Below the pieces are notes generated by a model. The model did no database searches, was not told where the DNA came from, and saw nothing but the letters and a program-made list of their open reading frames with translations. 64,000 nucleotides of DNA from Saprospiraceae bacterium (lineage in GTDB: Bacteria > Bacteroidota > Bacteroidia > Chitinophagales > Saprospiraceae): assembly GCA_026129545.1 (NCBI GenBank), contig JAHCHX010000001.1:3188501-3252500 (forward strand), given 5' to 3'. Within the stretch, counting starts at the first letter, position 1. Each line of letters begins with the position of its first letter. Both the position numbers and the translations under genes were made by a program. Below are positions 1-8,400 of this stretch, one piece after another.

Positions 1-636
1 CCCAATCGCGCTGCCGCGACGGTAGAAGCAGGAAACCCCAATCTGAAAGATGGCGACACGATTTATCTCACGGTAGCTGACGAAGAGGGCAACATGGTGT
101 CGCTCATCCAATCCAACTTTAGGGGCTTTGGCTCTGGCATGGTGCCTGATGGCTTGGGATTCATGTTGCAGAACAGGGGGCAGCTTTTCACGCTCGAACC
201 CGAGCAAGCCAATACTTACGCGCCGCACAAAAGACCTTTCCACACAATTATTCCAGCTTTTGTCACCAAAGACGGCAAGCCTTGGATGTCCTTTGGGGTG
301 ATGGGAGGCTCGTTTCAGCCGCTCGGCCATGTCGAAATACTGATGAACATGATTGATTTTGGCATGAACGCGCAAGAGGCTGGTGACGCGCCGCGCATTG
401 ACCATCAAGGAAGCAGTGAGCCTACTGGCGAGCGAATGAAAGATGCTGGGTACATCACGCTTGAAAATGGCTTCCCTTACGAGACCATTCGCGCCTTGAT
501 GCAGATGGGGCATCGCGTGGGTTGGGCACCGCCGGGCAGTTACGGTGGGTATCAGGCCATCCGATTCGATGCCTCGAAGAGGGTTTATTTTGGTGCTTCG
601 GATGCTCGAAAGGATGGTCAGGCTGTGGGGTATTGA
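1..636 (+). CDS. Gamma-glutamyltransferase family protein, C-terminal part (5' truncated by window edge)
   Basis: The frame is open from base 1, so the gene begins before the window; about 211 codons are visible. They match the small (catalytic) subunit of gamma-glutamyltranspeptidases, which hydrolyse or transfer the gamma-glutamyl group of glutathione after self-cleavage before a threonine. The stretch DTIYLTVADEEGNMVSLIQS fits the start of that subunit, so the Thr at codon 20 (bases 58-60) is the likely nucleophile. The FGSGMV segment, PRIDHQG and the terminal GASDARKDGQAVGY are family features. It converges on the next gene with only 4 bp between the stop codons. The large subunit and any signal peptide cannot be seen. 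Confidence 0.88.
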   Translation, partial: PNRAAATVEAGNPNLKDGDTIYLTVADEEGNMVSLIQSNFRGFGSGMVPDGLGFMLQNRGQLFTLEPEQANTYAPHKRPFHTIIPAFVTKDGKPWMSFGVMGGSFQPLGHVEILMNMIDFGMNAQEAGDAPRIDHQGSSEPTGERMKDAGYITLENGFPYETIRALMQMGHRVGWAPPGSYGGYQAIRFDASKRVYFGASDARKDGQAVGY

Positions 637-640
637 CCCC

Positions 641-1714
641 TCAAAACAAGCGCAGCTGAGGAAATTTGACTTGTTCGTGCAAATAAAGATTGTAGCTCGG
701 CATTTTCCTGTCTTTCAGATACTTCTCTTTTGCCACGCGAAACTGGTCGTGAATAATCTGGGCGATATTGCCTTCGCCACGCATCCGTTTTCCAAAGCGT
801 TTTTCCTCCAAACTTCCGCCGTGCGTATCGCGGATTCGGTTGAGCACGCGGTCGGCACGGTCGGGCATGGTACGTCGTATCCAATCCTCGAAGATAGGGC
901 CAATGTCTCCATTGAGTCGCACGATGGTGTGACCCACGCCCAATGCCCCACAATCGGCAACCGTTTTTACCAATGGCAAAATTTCGTGGTCGTTGAGGCC
1001 CGGAATGATGGGTGCCATCATCACGAACACAGGGACATCTGCCTTTGATAGGGTTTCCACCGTCCGTAGGCGCTGCTTCACGGAAGCAGTGCGGGGCTCG
1101 AGGAATTGACGCAGTGTCTCATTCAATGTGGTGATACTTATAGCGACATGGACAAGTTGCTCGGCAGCCAGTTTTTTCAAGATGTCGAGGTCGCGCAGCA
1201 CAAGGCTGTTTTTGGTGATGATGCCAACTGGGTGGCGGTATTTCCAAAATACTTCGAGACAGGCGCGTGTGATGCGGAAAGTTCGCTCGGCTGGTTGATA
1301 CACATCTGTATTGCCCGCAAACATAATGGGCGCGGCTTTCCAAGATTTCTTTTTCAATTCATTTTCAAGAAGTTCGGCAGCGTTTCGCTTGACAAGAATT
1401 TTGCGCTCAAAGTCAAGTCCGGCACTGTATCCCCAATAAGGGTGCGTATTTCGAGCATAGCAGTAAACACAGCCATGCTCGCAACCTTGATAGGGGTTCA
1501 TGCTCCATTCGAGCGGGATGTCGGGGCTTTCCACACGATTGAGGATGGTCTTGGGGTGGGTTTCGAGATATTCTGTTTTTAAACTGCCATCTTCCCATTC
1601 ATCGGCAACGAGCGCCCAGTCGAGCGGTTCGTGGTCGCGCACGAATTTTTCATAAGGGGATGGAGGATTGATTTGCGCGCCACGCCCTTTCAATTGTCTT
1701 TTTTCGTTTGTCAC
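641..1714 (-). CDS. PA0069/Rv2578c-type radical SAM protein (SplB-like)
   Basis: A 357-residue radical S-adenosylmethionine protein. The cluster motif CEHGCVYC places the three 4Fe-4S ligands at C78, C82 and C85 (Cx3Cx2C). It is followed by YARNTHPYWGYSAGLDFERKI, characteristic of the spore-photoproduct-lyase-like PA0069 family. The stretch VFVMMAPIIPGLNDHEI fits the second half of the barrel. The substrate of this family is not established, so no reaction is assigned. It is transcribed leftward, about 170 bp downstream of a small membrane protein gene, with a REP-like hairpin between them. Confidence 0.85.
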   Translation of the reverse strand: MTNEKRQLKGRGAQINPPSPYEKFVRDHEPLDWALVADEWEDGSLKTEYLETHPKTILNRVESPDIPLEWSMNPYQGCEHGCVYCYARNTHPYWGYSAGLDFERKILVKRNAAELLENELKKKSWKAAPIMFAGNTDVYQPAERTFRITRACLEVFWKYRHPVGIITKNSLVLRDLDILKKLAAEQLVHVAISITTLNETLRQFLEPRTASVKQRLRTVETLSKADVPVFVMMAPIIPGLNDHEILPLVKTVADCGALGVGHTIVRLNGDIGPIFEDWIRRTMPDRADRVLNRIRDTHGGSLEEKRFGKRMRGEGNIAQIIHDQFRVAKEKYLKDRKMPSYNLYLHEQVKFPQLRLF

Positions 1715-1808
1715 GTTGTTCGTAATTAGGAGACAAAGTTAAAACAAAATCGCGTTTAAAAAACTTTTTGTTTTTTTAAAAAGTGCGTTGCTGAGCATGC
1801 TTTTTTGT

Positions 1809-1859
1809 TTTGCCACAAAGACTTCCAAAATCTTTGTGCCTTCGCGTCTTTGTGGCAAA
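1809..1859. repeat. REP-like inverted repeat, 14-bp arms
   Basis: TTTGCCACAAAGAC (1809-1822) is perfectly complementary to GTCTTTGTGGCAAA (1846-1859), with a 23-nt loop. The loop itself repeats part of the arm (CTTTGTGCC). No T-run follows on either strand, so it does not look like a standard terminator. It lies between two leftward genes. Confidence 0.6.
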
Positions 1860-1883
1860 GTGCAAATCACCGTATAACGACAC

Positions 1884-2108
1884 TTAGCTCGGAAAATAAA
1901 TTGACATGAGGTAGGCGTAGATTCCGAAACAAACGCTGCCAATGAGCAAGCCAAAAGCCAGAGGGCGGTCGTCGCTGGTTTTATACAGAAAAAAACCAGC
2001 CGCGATACCCCCAACGACGAGCAAAGGGTAAGGGATGAAGAACAACAAGACCCAAAAAACCGCGAACACTGCGATGATTCGGACGAGAACAGGCACCAAT
2101 GATTTCAT
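1884..2108 (-). CDS. Small hydrophobic membrane protein, unknown function
   Basis: A 74-residue open frame beginning MKSLVPVLVRIIAVFAVFW. Hydrophobic stretches at about residues 6-24, 27-43 and 50-70 suggest two or three membrane helices; a short polar KTSDDRP loop separates the last two. I recognise no family. The regular helix/loop pattern and the lack of a competing gene support it as real. It is leftward, upstream of the radical SAM gene. Confidence 0.5.
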   Translation of the reverse strand: MKSLVPVLVRIIAVFAVFWVLLFFIPYPLLVVGGIAAGFFLYKTSDDRPLAFGLLIGSVCFGIYAYLMSIYFPS

Positions 2109-2277
2109 AAGTGAGATGTGATAATCCCGGTATTTCGGGACAGGTTGTGATAATTGCTTGCCTTTTATTGGTCAAACCGATTTCGTTGTTCCGCTTAAAA
2201 GTTGCGTGCGGCGAAATTCTGACAGCTCACTCGCATTTCCAAATATCCCGCACTGATTGCCAGTGCCTTTGTGGTGC

Positions 2278-3114
2278 TCACACCTCGAATCGAAGGTGTT
2301 TCACCGTCAGGCCCTTGTTTATGAGTTGTTTGAGCGAGTCCACCCCAATCCGCAAATGCAAGTCCGCGAAATTAGCCGTTACTTCCTTGTCGCTTGCTTC
2401 TGTTTTGATGCCTTCCGATGTCATAGGCATATCACTCACCAGCAAGAGTGCGCCGGCTGGCATCCGATTTTTAAATGCGGCTACGAAGATTGTTGCTGTC
2501 TCCATATCAATGGCGATGCAACGCAAATCGCGGAGACGCTGCTTGAAATCTTCTCGGTGTTCCCAAACACGCTTGTTCGTGGTGTAAACGACCCCGGTCC
2601 AGTAGTCTCGCTCATAGTCGCGGATGGTAGTGGATATAGCTTTTTGCAAAGCAAAGGCTGGAAGCGCAGGCAGCGCGGGGGGCAGGTAGTCGTCGCTGGT
2701 GCCCTCACCACGCACTGCTGCGATAGGGAGAATCAGGTCGCCGACGTGATTTTTGCCCGTTTTTAAGCCTCCGCATTTTCCAAGAAACAAAACAGCGTTG
2801 GGGTGTATCGCCTCCAACAAGTCAATCACCAGACCAGCGTTGGGGCTGCCGATGCCAAAATTGATGATGGTGATATTGTCGGCAGTGGCAGCCTGCATGG
2901 GGCGGTCCGTGCCATAAATCGGAACCTCGTTTTGGTCAGCGAAAGTTTTGACGTAGCCGCTGAAATTGACCAGCAGGATGTATTCGCCGAATTCTTCCAA
3001 GGGCATACCCGTATATCTTGGCAACCAATCCTTTATGATGCGCGATTTGGCTTCCTTTTCCTGTTTCTGAATTTCTTCGAGATATTCGGGGAGAAAAAAA
3101 TCTTTGCTGTCCAT
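2278..3114 (-). CDS. amn: AMP nucleosidase
   Basis: A 278-residue protein of the nucleoside phosphorylase/PNP_UDP fold. It hydrolyses AMP to adenine and ribose 5-phosphate in purine salvage. Visible markers are INFGIGSPNAGLVIDLL and FLGKCGGLK (phosphate/ribose side), DYWTGVVYTTNKRVWEH, and CIAIDMETATIF, in which the ME pair binds the ribose. The length fits the short Bacteroidota form, which lacks the N-terminal regulatory domain of the E. coli enzyme. I chose the ATG at 3114 (MDSKDFFLPEYLEE): the frame extends 83 codons further upstream, but that part is low-complexity and overlaps the start of the divergent gene. A TACTTTTG -7 element lies at 3150-3157 on this strand. Confidence 0.88.
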   Translation of the reverse strand: MDSKDFFLPEYLEEIQKQEKEAKSRIIKDWLPRYTGMPLEEFGEYILLVNFSGYVKTFADQNEVPIYGTDRPMQAATADNITIINFGIGSPNAGLVIDLLEAIHPNAVLFLGKCGGLKTGKNHVGDLILPIAAVRGEGTSDDYLPPALPALPAFALQKAISTTIRDYERDYWTGVVYTTNKRVWEHREDFKQRLRDLRCIAIDMETATIFVAAFKNRMPAGALLLVSDMPMTSEGIKTEASDKEVTANFADLHLRIGVDSLKQLINKGLTVKHLRFEV

Positions 3115-3272
3115 AAAAATTGATTTGTTGTTTGCGCAATTGTTCGGCTCAAAAGTAACGGCAAGATTCGAAGAGCAGCCTCGTTTAAAATTATGTTTGG
3201 CCAGCATCAGCTGTCTTGAAACGACGGATGCTGCGAAAATTGACGAAACTTGCCCAAAAATTGAACATAGAC

Positions 3273-4523
3273 ATGACAATGAAATTTTTTCTGCTTTGTT
3301 GCCTTTCGCTGCTACTTGTGTCGGGAACCTACGCCCAACCCGGATGCCCAGACCCGCAGGCACTCAACTACAATGCTTCAGCCACCTCGAACAACGGTTC
3401 GTGCCAATACCCTGCCACCAATTATGTGCCCACGCTCAAGGCACTCTTGCCCGACACGTTGGTTGAAATAAGCGGACAAGTGAGAGTTGGAGCCAATTGG
3501 TATGCCCACAACGACGGGAGCGATGGGTCCCGATTCTATCGTTTTGACCCTGAAAACGGGAGTATCGCCCAGATTATTCATTTGAAACAAGCCTCCAACA
3601 AGGACTGGGAGGATATCGCTGCGTCCGACACACATATCTATATAGGCGACGTTGGGAATAACAACAACAATAGGCAAGACCTCGGCATTTATCGGATTCC
3701 GCTTTCCAAAATCGGCAACACCTCTTTTGTAAGCATCGAGACGAGCGACTGGTCTTTTATTCCGTTTTCTTACGAGGACCAAACGGATTTCTCGTTTCAG
3801 CCTGCCGATAGCGCTGTGTTCGATTGCGAGGCGATGGTTGTGTTGAGCGGAAAAATTCACCTATTCACCAAAAATCGCAAGGAATACACGACGACGCACT
3901 ATGTAGTGAATCAGTCCAACGGAAAAGCCGAAAAACTTGAAACATTCCCCTGCGATGGCCTCATAACAGGGGCGGACGTGTCGCCCGATGGCAAACTAAT
4001 AACGCTGCTCGGGTACGATTTGCGAAACATCCCAAAAGTATTTGCATGGCTGCTCTGGGACTGGCAAGCTGGCTCTGATTTGTTCTTCACGGGTAACAAG
4101 CGACGCATCGAGCTTGGCTCGGCTTTCACAACCGGGCAGGCGGAAGGTATCGGCTTTTTGGGCAATCGCACTGGATACATCTCCAACGAACGGACAGTGG
4201 CGGGTGGTGTCACATTCGTGGAGCAATCCACCCGATGGTTCGATTTTGGGCAGTGGGTGCCTGAAAATGTCGGTAGCCAAGAGCCAAGCACCGCCTCAGG
4301 GTTTAAAGTCTTTCCTAATCCTTTTGTGGAGTCGGTGCGCTTCGATTTTTTTGAGCACAAAAAACCGCACCATATCCGCGTGCTGAACCAATCCGGTCAG
4401 GTAGTGCTTCACCTCAACGAGGTGCCAGAAGCGCTGGATATGAGCACCTTGCCTTCTGGGGCATATACTTTTGAAGCAGTCTGGGAAACATATATTCAGG
4501 TTTTCAAAGCCTTGAAAATGTGA
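3273..4523 (+). CDS. Secreted T9SS cargo protein with C-terminal sorting domain
   Basis: 416 residues with a clear signal peptide (MKFFLLCCLSLLLVSGTYAQ). Next comes a short module, GCPDPQALNYNASATSNNGSC, common in secreted Bacteroidota proteins. The central region, about residues 50-330, is probably a beta-propeller (DIYIG-, DWEDIAASDTHIYIGDVGN-type strands). The last 75 residues (FKVFPNPFVESVRFDF ... LNQSGQVVLHL ... LPSGAYTF) are a type A T9SS sorting domain, so the protein is expected at the cell surface or released. The start is ATG 3273 or 3279; the 19 codons upstream do not fit a signal peptide. The ligand or enzymatic activity is unknown. Confidence 0.8.
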   Translation: MTMKFFLLCCLSLLLVSGTYAQPGCPDPQALNYNASATSNNGSCQYPATNYVPTLKALLPDTLVEISGQVRVGANWYAHNDGSDGSRFYRFDPENGSIAQIIHLKQASNKDWEDIAASDTHIYIGDVGNNNNNRQDLGIYRIPLSKIGNTSFVSIETSDWSFIPFSYEDQTDFSFQPADSAVFDCEAMVVLSGKIHLFTKNRKEYTTTHYVVNQSNGKAEKLETFPCDGLITGADVSPDGKLITLLGYDLRNIPKVFAWLLWDWQAGSDLFFTGNKRRIELGSAFTTGQAEGIGFLGNRTGYISNERTVAGGVTFVEQSTRWFDFGQWVPENVGSQEPSTASGFKVFPNPFVESVRFDFFEHKKPHHIRVLNQSGQVVLHLNEVPEALDMSTLPSGAYTFEAVWETYIQVFKALKM

Positions 4524-4657
4524 TTCGACTTTAATTCTTCTAAAAATTTTTCCCCATTTTCTTTCCCCAATCTTCAAACCCACCTACTTTAACCGCTCAA
4601 AGCAGATTTTTTCACCAAACAAAATTCTTGGTCATGCATTCTGCCCGTTTACACTAA

Positions 4658-4729
4658 ACGGTACACGGCTGGAGACACGCGGTTCAGGGCGTTTTTTTCC
4701 TGCATCGCGCACCGCCAGCCGTGTACCGT
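4658..4729. promoter_or_regulatory. 15-bp perfect inverted repeat in the leader of the EF-G-like gene
   Basis: ACGGTACACGGCTGG (4658-4672) pairs perfectly with CCAGCCGTGTACCGT (4715-4729) across a 42-nt loop that contains a T7 run. The right arm ends 30 bp before the chosen ATG at 4760. It could be a structured leader, an operator, or a terminator of the upstream gene; no T-tract follows the second arm, which argues against a simple terminator. Confidence 0.6.
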
Positions 4730-4759
4730 CTTTCGTTCACCAAACCAAGTTCTTTGCCA

Positions 4760-6895
4760 ATGGCAGCCTACACTACTGACAAGATTAGGAACGTCGTCCT
4801 CGTGGGACACTCCGGCAGTGGTAAAACCACTTTTGCCGAAACCATGCTTTATGAAGCTAAAGCCATCAACCGCAGAGGCACCGTCGGCGACGGCAACACG
4901 CAGAGTGACTACGCGCCGCTCGAACAACAACGCGGCCACTCCCTTTTTGCCTCACTCCTTCATTGCAGCTGGAAGGATACCAAAATCAACATCCTTGACA
5001 CGCCGGGTCTCGATGACTTCGTGGGCGAAGTGGTAACGGCTTTAAAAGTAGCTGACACCGCAGTAGTCATGTTGAATGCTCGGAGTGGCGTGGAAGTAGG
5101 TACCGAACTGATATGGGAGTATGTGGACAAGTTCGAAACACCCAGCATATTTGTCATCAATCAATTAGACCACGAAAAAGCCGACTTCGAAATGACACTC
5201 GAACAAGCCAAAAACCGATTTGGCAATCGGGTGTTGCCCATGCAATTCCCCGTCAATCAAGGCCCGGACTTCAATGCCATCGTGGATGCCTTGCGCATGG
5301 TGATGTATGTTTTCCCAGCTGGCGGTGGCAAGCCTGAAAAGAAACCTATACCTACCGAACACAAAACACGCGCCGACGAAATGCACAACGCACTCGTGGA
5401 AGCTGCCGCTGAAAATGACGAGGCGCTCATGGAAAAATACTTCGAGAATGGCACCCTCGACGAGGAAGAACTTGCCAAGGGCCTGAGCATCGGCCTAGCG
5501 CATCACCAGTTTTTCCCGGTGTTCTGCGCCTCGGGCCTGAAAGACATGGGCAGCGGTCGCATCATGGGTTTCATCCACGACATTTGCCCAAGCCCTGCAG
5601 ACCGGCCCGCTGCCGACCTCGAAGGCGGCGGCTCCAAGCCTTGCGACCCCAATGCTCGCCCGTGCGTGTTTATCTTCAAAACCGTAAACGAGCCTAAGGT
5701 GGGCAACGTCTCCTATTTCAAGGTTTATTCAGGTGTGCTTAAAACAGGCGACGAATTGACCAACGCCGACAATAGCACCGTTGAGCGTTTTTCACAACTC
5801 TTTGAAAGCGAGGGCAAAAACCGCGACCAAGTGGACGAACTGCGTGCCGGCGACATCGGCTGCACAGTGAAACTCAAAGGCTCGCACACCAATCAAACAC
5901 TCAACCCAAAAGGTTCCGATATCAAAATCGAGCGCATCCACTTCCCAGCCCCGCGCATCCGTATGGCTGTGGTGCCGCCAAGCAAGGCCGAAGTCGAAAA
6001 AATGGCCAATGCCCTACATTCCATCCGCGAGGAAGACCCAACGCTCATCGTGGACCAAAACATAGAGTTGAAGCAGACCATCATCGAAGGTCAAGGCGAA
6101 TTGCACTTGGACATGGTACGCTACAAAGCAGAGCAAAATTTCGGCATCAAACTCGAATTCACCGAGCCGCGCATCCCCTATCGAGAGACCATCACCAAGG
6201 AAGCCAACAAGGACTATCGCCATAAAAAACAATCAGGCGGCGCGGGACAATTTGCCGAAGTCCACATGCGCATAGAGCCTTACTACGATGGCATGCCTGC
6301 CCCAAACGGCCTGACAGTCAAAAACATAGAGGTGGAAGACCTAAAATGGGGCGGTAAGTTCTCATTCTGTTGGGCGATTGTGGGAGGAGCCATAGACGCT
6401 CGCTTCATCAATGCTATCAAAAAAGGCATCATGGCCAAAATGGAAGAAGGCCCACTTACCGGTTCCTATTGTCGTGACATCCGCGTGAGCATATACGACG
6501 GCAAAATGCACCCCGTGGACTCAAACGATATGGCATTCCAAATTGCGGCAACCATGGCTTTCAAAGAATCTTTCCCCATGGCTGGGCCTCAGGTGCTCGA
6601 ACCCATCTACAACCTTGAGGTCATGGTAGATGCCGAGTATATGGGCAGTGTCATGGGCGATTTGCAAACACGCCGAGCTATTGTGATGGGTATGGATTCG
6701 GAAGGACACTATCAGGTCATCCGCGCTCGTGTGCCACTCAAGGAACTATACAAATACTCGTCGTCGTTGCGAGCACTCACACAAGGCAAGGCCAAATTTA
6801 GCATCTCGTTTGCCGAGTATGCAGCTGTCCCGGGCGACATTCAATCTAAACTGACTGCTGAATATGCCAAACACGCAGCAGCCGACGAGCATTGA
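4760..6895 (+). CDS. Elongation factor G-like translational GTPase (EF-G paralogue)
   Basis: 711 residues with the full EF-G layout: GTP-binding domain, domain II near residues 310-400, then domains III-V (ELHLDMVRYKAEQNFGI, KKQSGGAGQFAEVHMRIEP, NLEVMVDAEYMGSVMGDL). The P-loop is GHSGSGKTT (residues 16-24) rather than the AHIDAGKTT of canonical EF-G; G3 is DTPG and G4 is NQLD. This marks the FusA2-type paralogue found beside the true EF-G in many Bacteroidota. Its role is not well defined; ribosome-linked GTPase activity is inferred. The start MAAYTTDKIRN is preferred because the 13 codons before it run through the right arm of the leader inverted repeat. Confidence 0.85.
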   Translation: MAAYTTDKIRNVVLVGHSGSGKTTFAETMLYEAKAINRRGTVGDGNTQSDYAPLEQQRGHSLFASLLHCSWKDTKINILDTPGLDDFVGEVVTALKVADTAVVMLNARSGVEVGTELIWEYVDKFETPSIFVINQLDHEKADFEMTLEQAKNRFGNRVLPMQFPVNQGPDFNAIVDALRMVMYVFPAGGGKPEKKPIPTEHKTRADEMHNALVEAAAENDEALMEKYFENGTLDEEELAKGLSIGLAHHQFFPVFCASGLKDMGSGRIMGFIHDICPSPADRPAADLEGGGSKPCDPNARPCVFIFKTVNEPKVGNVSYFKVYSGVLKTGDELTNADNSTVERFSQLFESEGKNRDQVDELRAGDIGCTVKLKGSHTNQTLNPKGSDIKIERIHFPAPRIRMAVVPPSKAEVEKMANALHSIREEDPTLIVDQNIELKQTIIEGQGELHLDMVRYKAEQNFGIKLEFTEPRIPYRETITKEANKDYRHKKQSGGAGQFAEVHMRIEPYYDGMPAPNGLTVKNIEVEDLKWGGKFSFCWAIVGGAIDARFINAIKKGIMAKMEEGPLTGSYCRDIRVSIYDGKMHPVDSNDMAFQIAATMAFKESFPMAGPQVLEPIYNLEVMVDAEYMGSVMGDLQTRRAIVMGMDSEGHYQVIRARVPLKELYKYSSSLRALTQGKAKFSISFAEYAAVPGDIQSKLTAEYAKHAAADEH

Positions 6896-6918
6896 TCGCA
6901 GACTCAAAGATTCATAAG

Positions 6919-6956
6919 CAAATCCCGGTCAAACATTGGATTGGCCGGGATTTTTC
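6919..6956 (+). terminator. Rho-independent terminator after the EF-G-like gene
   Basis: AAATCCCGGTCAA pairs with TTGGCCGGGATTT (one G-T wobble) across a short loop and is followed by TTTTT. It lies 25-60 bp after the stop codon at 6895. Confidence 0.75.
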
Positions 6957-7018
6957 TATTGTTGTCAAATTCACCATTCAAAGTTTAAACATTTATTTAA
7001 AAATATCCTTTGGCCCCC

Positions 7019-7052
7019 TGTTGCCTCTTTCATAGAAGTTGAGGCAACTTTG
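7019..7052 (+). promoter_or_regulatory. Probable promoter of the TetR gene
   Basis: TTG at 7021-7023 is followed after 21 bp by CAACTTTG at 7045-7052, one base off the Bacteroidota -7 consensus TAnnTTTG. The chosen ATG lies 20 bp downstream at 7072. Confidence 0.4.
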
Positions 7053-7071
7053 CGCCATAAAAAAACTGCTT

Positions 7072-7686
7072 ATGCCTAACTCGGAATTGAGCACGGAAGA
7101 AAAAATCAAGGACGCAGCAAAAAAAATCTTTTTAAAGAAAGGATTTGGCAGCGCCACCACCCGCGATATCGCGGAATGCGCCGACACGAATATAGCCTTG
7201 GTGAACTACTATTTTCGCAGCAAGGAGAAACTGTTTCAGGAAGTCTTTCGGGATAGCTTCACTGAGACTTTTATGCCCGTAACACGCATTTTAAACGACG
7301 ACTTGCCACTCGAAGTCAAAATCTACAAGTTTGTGGACCACATGACCGAGTTGCTCAAACGAGACCCGCTGCTCCCCATGTTTGTCTTGAGCGAAATGCG
7401 TGGGGAAAATTCAAAAATTTGTGAATCATTGACCGAATTGCAGCAGCAAGGCTCCAGCCGCTTTCAGGCACAACTCCAAGAAGAAGCAGAGAAGGGAAAT
7501 ATTAGAAGCACCAACTTCGAACAAGTAGAACTTAGCCTCATGGCTATGGTAATCTTCCCCTTCCTCAGCATGAATATGATAAAAATGAAAAAGAACCTCA
7601 GTACCGAAGAATTCCACCAGCTCGTGGACGAACGCAAAAAAAATATCCCCGAAATGCTCTTAACCTACCTCCGACAAAAGGGGTAA
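7072..7686 (+). CDS. TetR/AcrR-family transcriptional regulator
   Basis: 204 residues. The N-terminal 60 form a TetR helix-turn-helix: EKIKDAAKKIFLKKGFGSATTRDIAE, then ALVNYYFRSKEKLFQEV, where the YYF-SKE recognition helix is typical. The rest is helical and fits the ligand-binding and dimerisation domain. Start MPNSELSTEEK (7072) is preferred over ATG 7039, which lies upstream of the proposed -7 element. AT-rich repeated sequences on both sides of the gene (6984-7004, 7707-7735, 8223-8243) are candidate operators. The effector and targets are unknown; the outer-membrane gene at 8401 is the nearest downstream candidate. Confidence 0.85.
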   Translation: MPNSELSTEEKIKDAAKKIFLKKGFGSATTRDIAECADTNIALVNYYFRSKEKLFQEVFRDSFTETFMPVTRILNDDLPLEVKIYKFVDHMTELLKRDPLLPMFVLSEMRGENSKICESLTELQQQGSSRFQAQLQEEAEKGNIRSTNFEQVELSLMAMVIFPFLSMNMIKMKKNLSTEEFHQLVDERKKNIPEMLLTYLRQKG

Positions 7687-8400
7687 TATTTTTTTGCCCC
7701 ATTATTAAACAAATATTTAAATTTTTTATTTAAAACGAAAAATAAACTCATCCCCCCTCGCCAAACCACATCAGTCTTGCAATCCTCTACATACGCAAAT
7801 CTTCGTATCCATTTTACGAAATACCGCTGAACAGTCGAATGTAATCCGCCCCGCACCTTTGCCTTGCAAAAACGGAGGCACCAATGCCCCCGCACCTTGT
7901 TGACTTCCCAATATGTTTTTTTCGGCCATTGCTTTTCACTGACTATTTCCACCTTCTCGCTGCACATAAACGCCCGTTCACGAGAAACAAATTGCCTAAA
8001 AGAAGCATGAGCACCACCTTTGGAAGACGAGTGCAAACACTTTCAACCAAATTAAAATTGGACATCAAGCCCCCGAAGATAAATCCATATGTTCACCAGC
8101 ATCGTACATGAGAGGCTTTCAGCAAAATTCGCCGAAAAAACAGTGCTCCTCACAAAAGAAATAGGTGAGTTGGTCTAATAACACGGCCTTTCGAGAAACT
8201 AAAAACATGCCCAAACGCTTTTGAACAAACATTTAAATTTTTTGGTCAAAAAAATTTAAAAATCACACTGGGCTGCAACATTTCTCCTTTTTTGAAAGTC
8301 TATTGCTACCATTTCTAACAATTCGCTCCAACATTAGAACACCAGCATGTTAAACAAACTTTTAATCCAGCATTAAAAAACAGAACCCATCACTTTCGTC
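7687..8400. other. 714-bp AT-rich gene-free region with repeated TTTAAA-containing motifs
   Basis: No convincing gene; the open frames here have no recognisable composition or domain. It contains AAACAAATATTTAAATTTTTT at 7707-7727 and GAACAAACATTTAAATTTTTT at 8223-8243 (19 of 21 identical), plus TTTATTTAAAA at 7725-7735, which also occurs at 6992-7002 upstream of the TetR gene. AAACAAACTTTTAA near 8348 is a weaker copy. No TAnnTTTG element matches perfectly just before 8401. Confidence 0.5.

Noticed and set aside
545..1048. 167-residue rightward frame over the ggt/radical SAM junction
   Set aside because: Runs antisense to the radical SAM gene and out of frame with ggt, both strongly supported.
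3114..3363. N-terminal extension of AMP nucleosidase to 3363
   Set aside because: The extra 83 residues overlap the divergent gene's start, are unlike the family, and would place the -7 element inside the coding sequence.
7665..8036. 123-residue leftward frame in the TetR-DUF5686 gap
   Set aside because: Overlaps the TetR gene end, has Cys/Trp-rich irregular composition and no domain or promoter.
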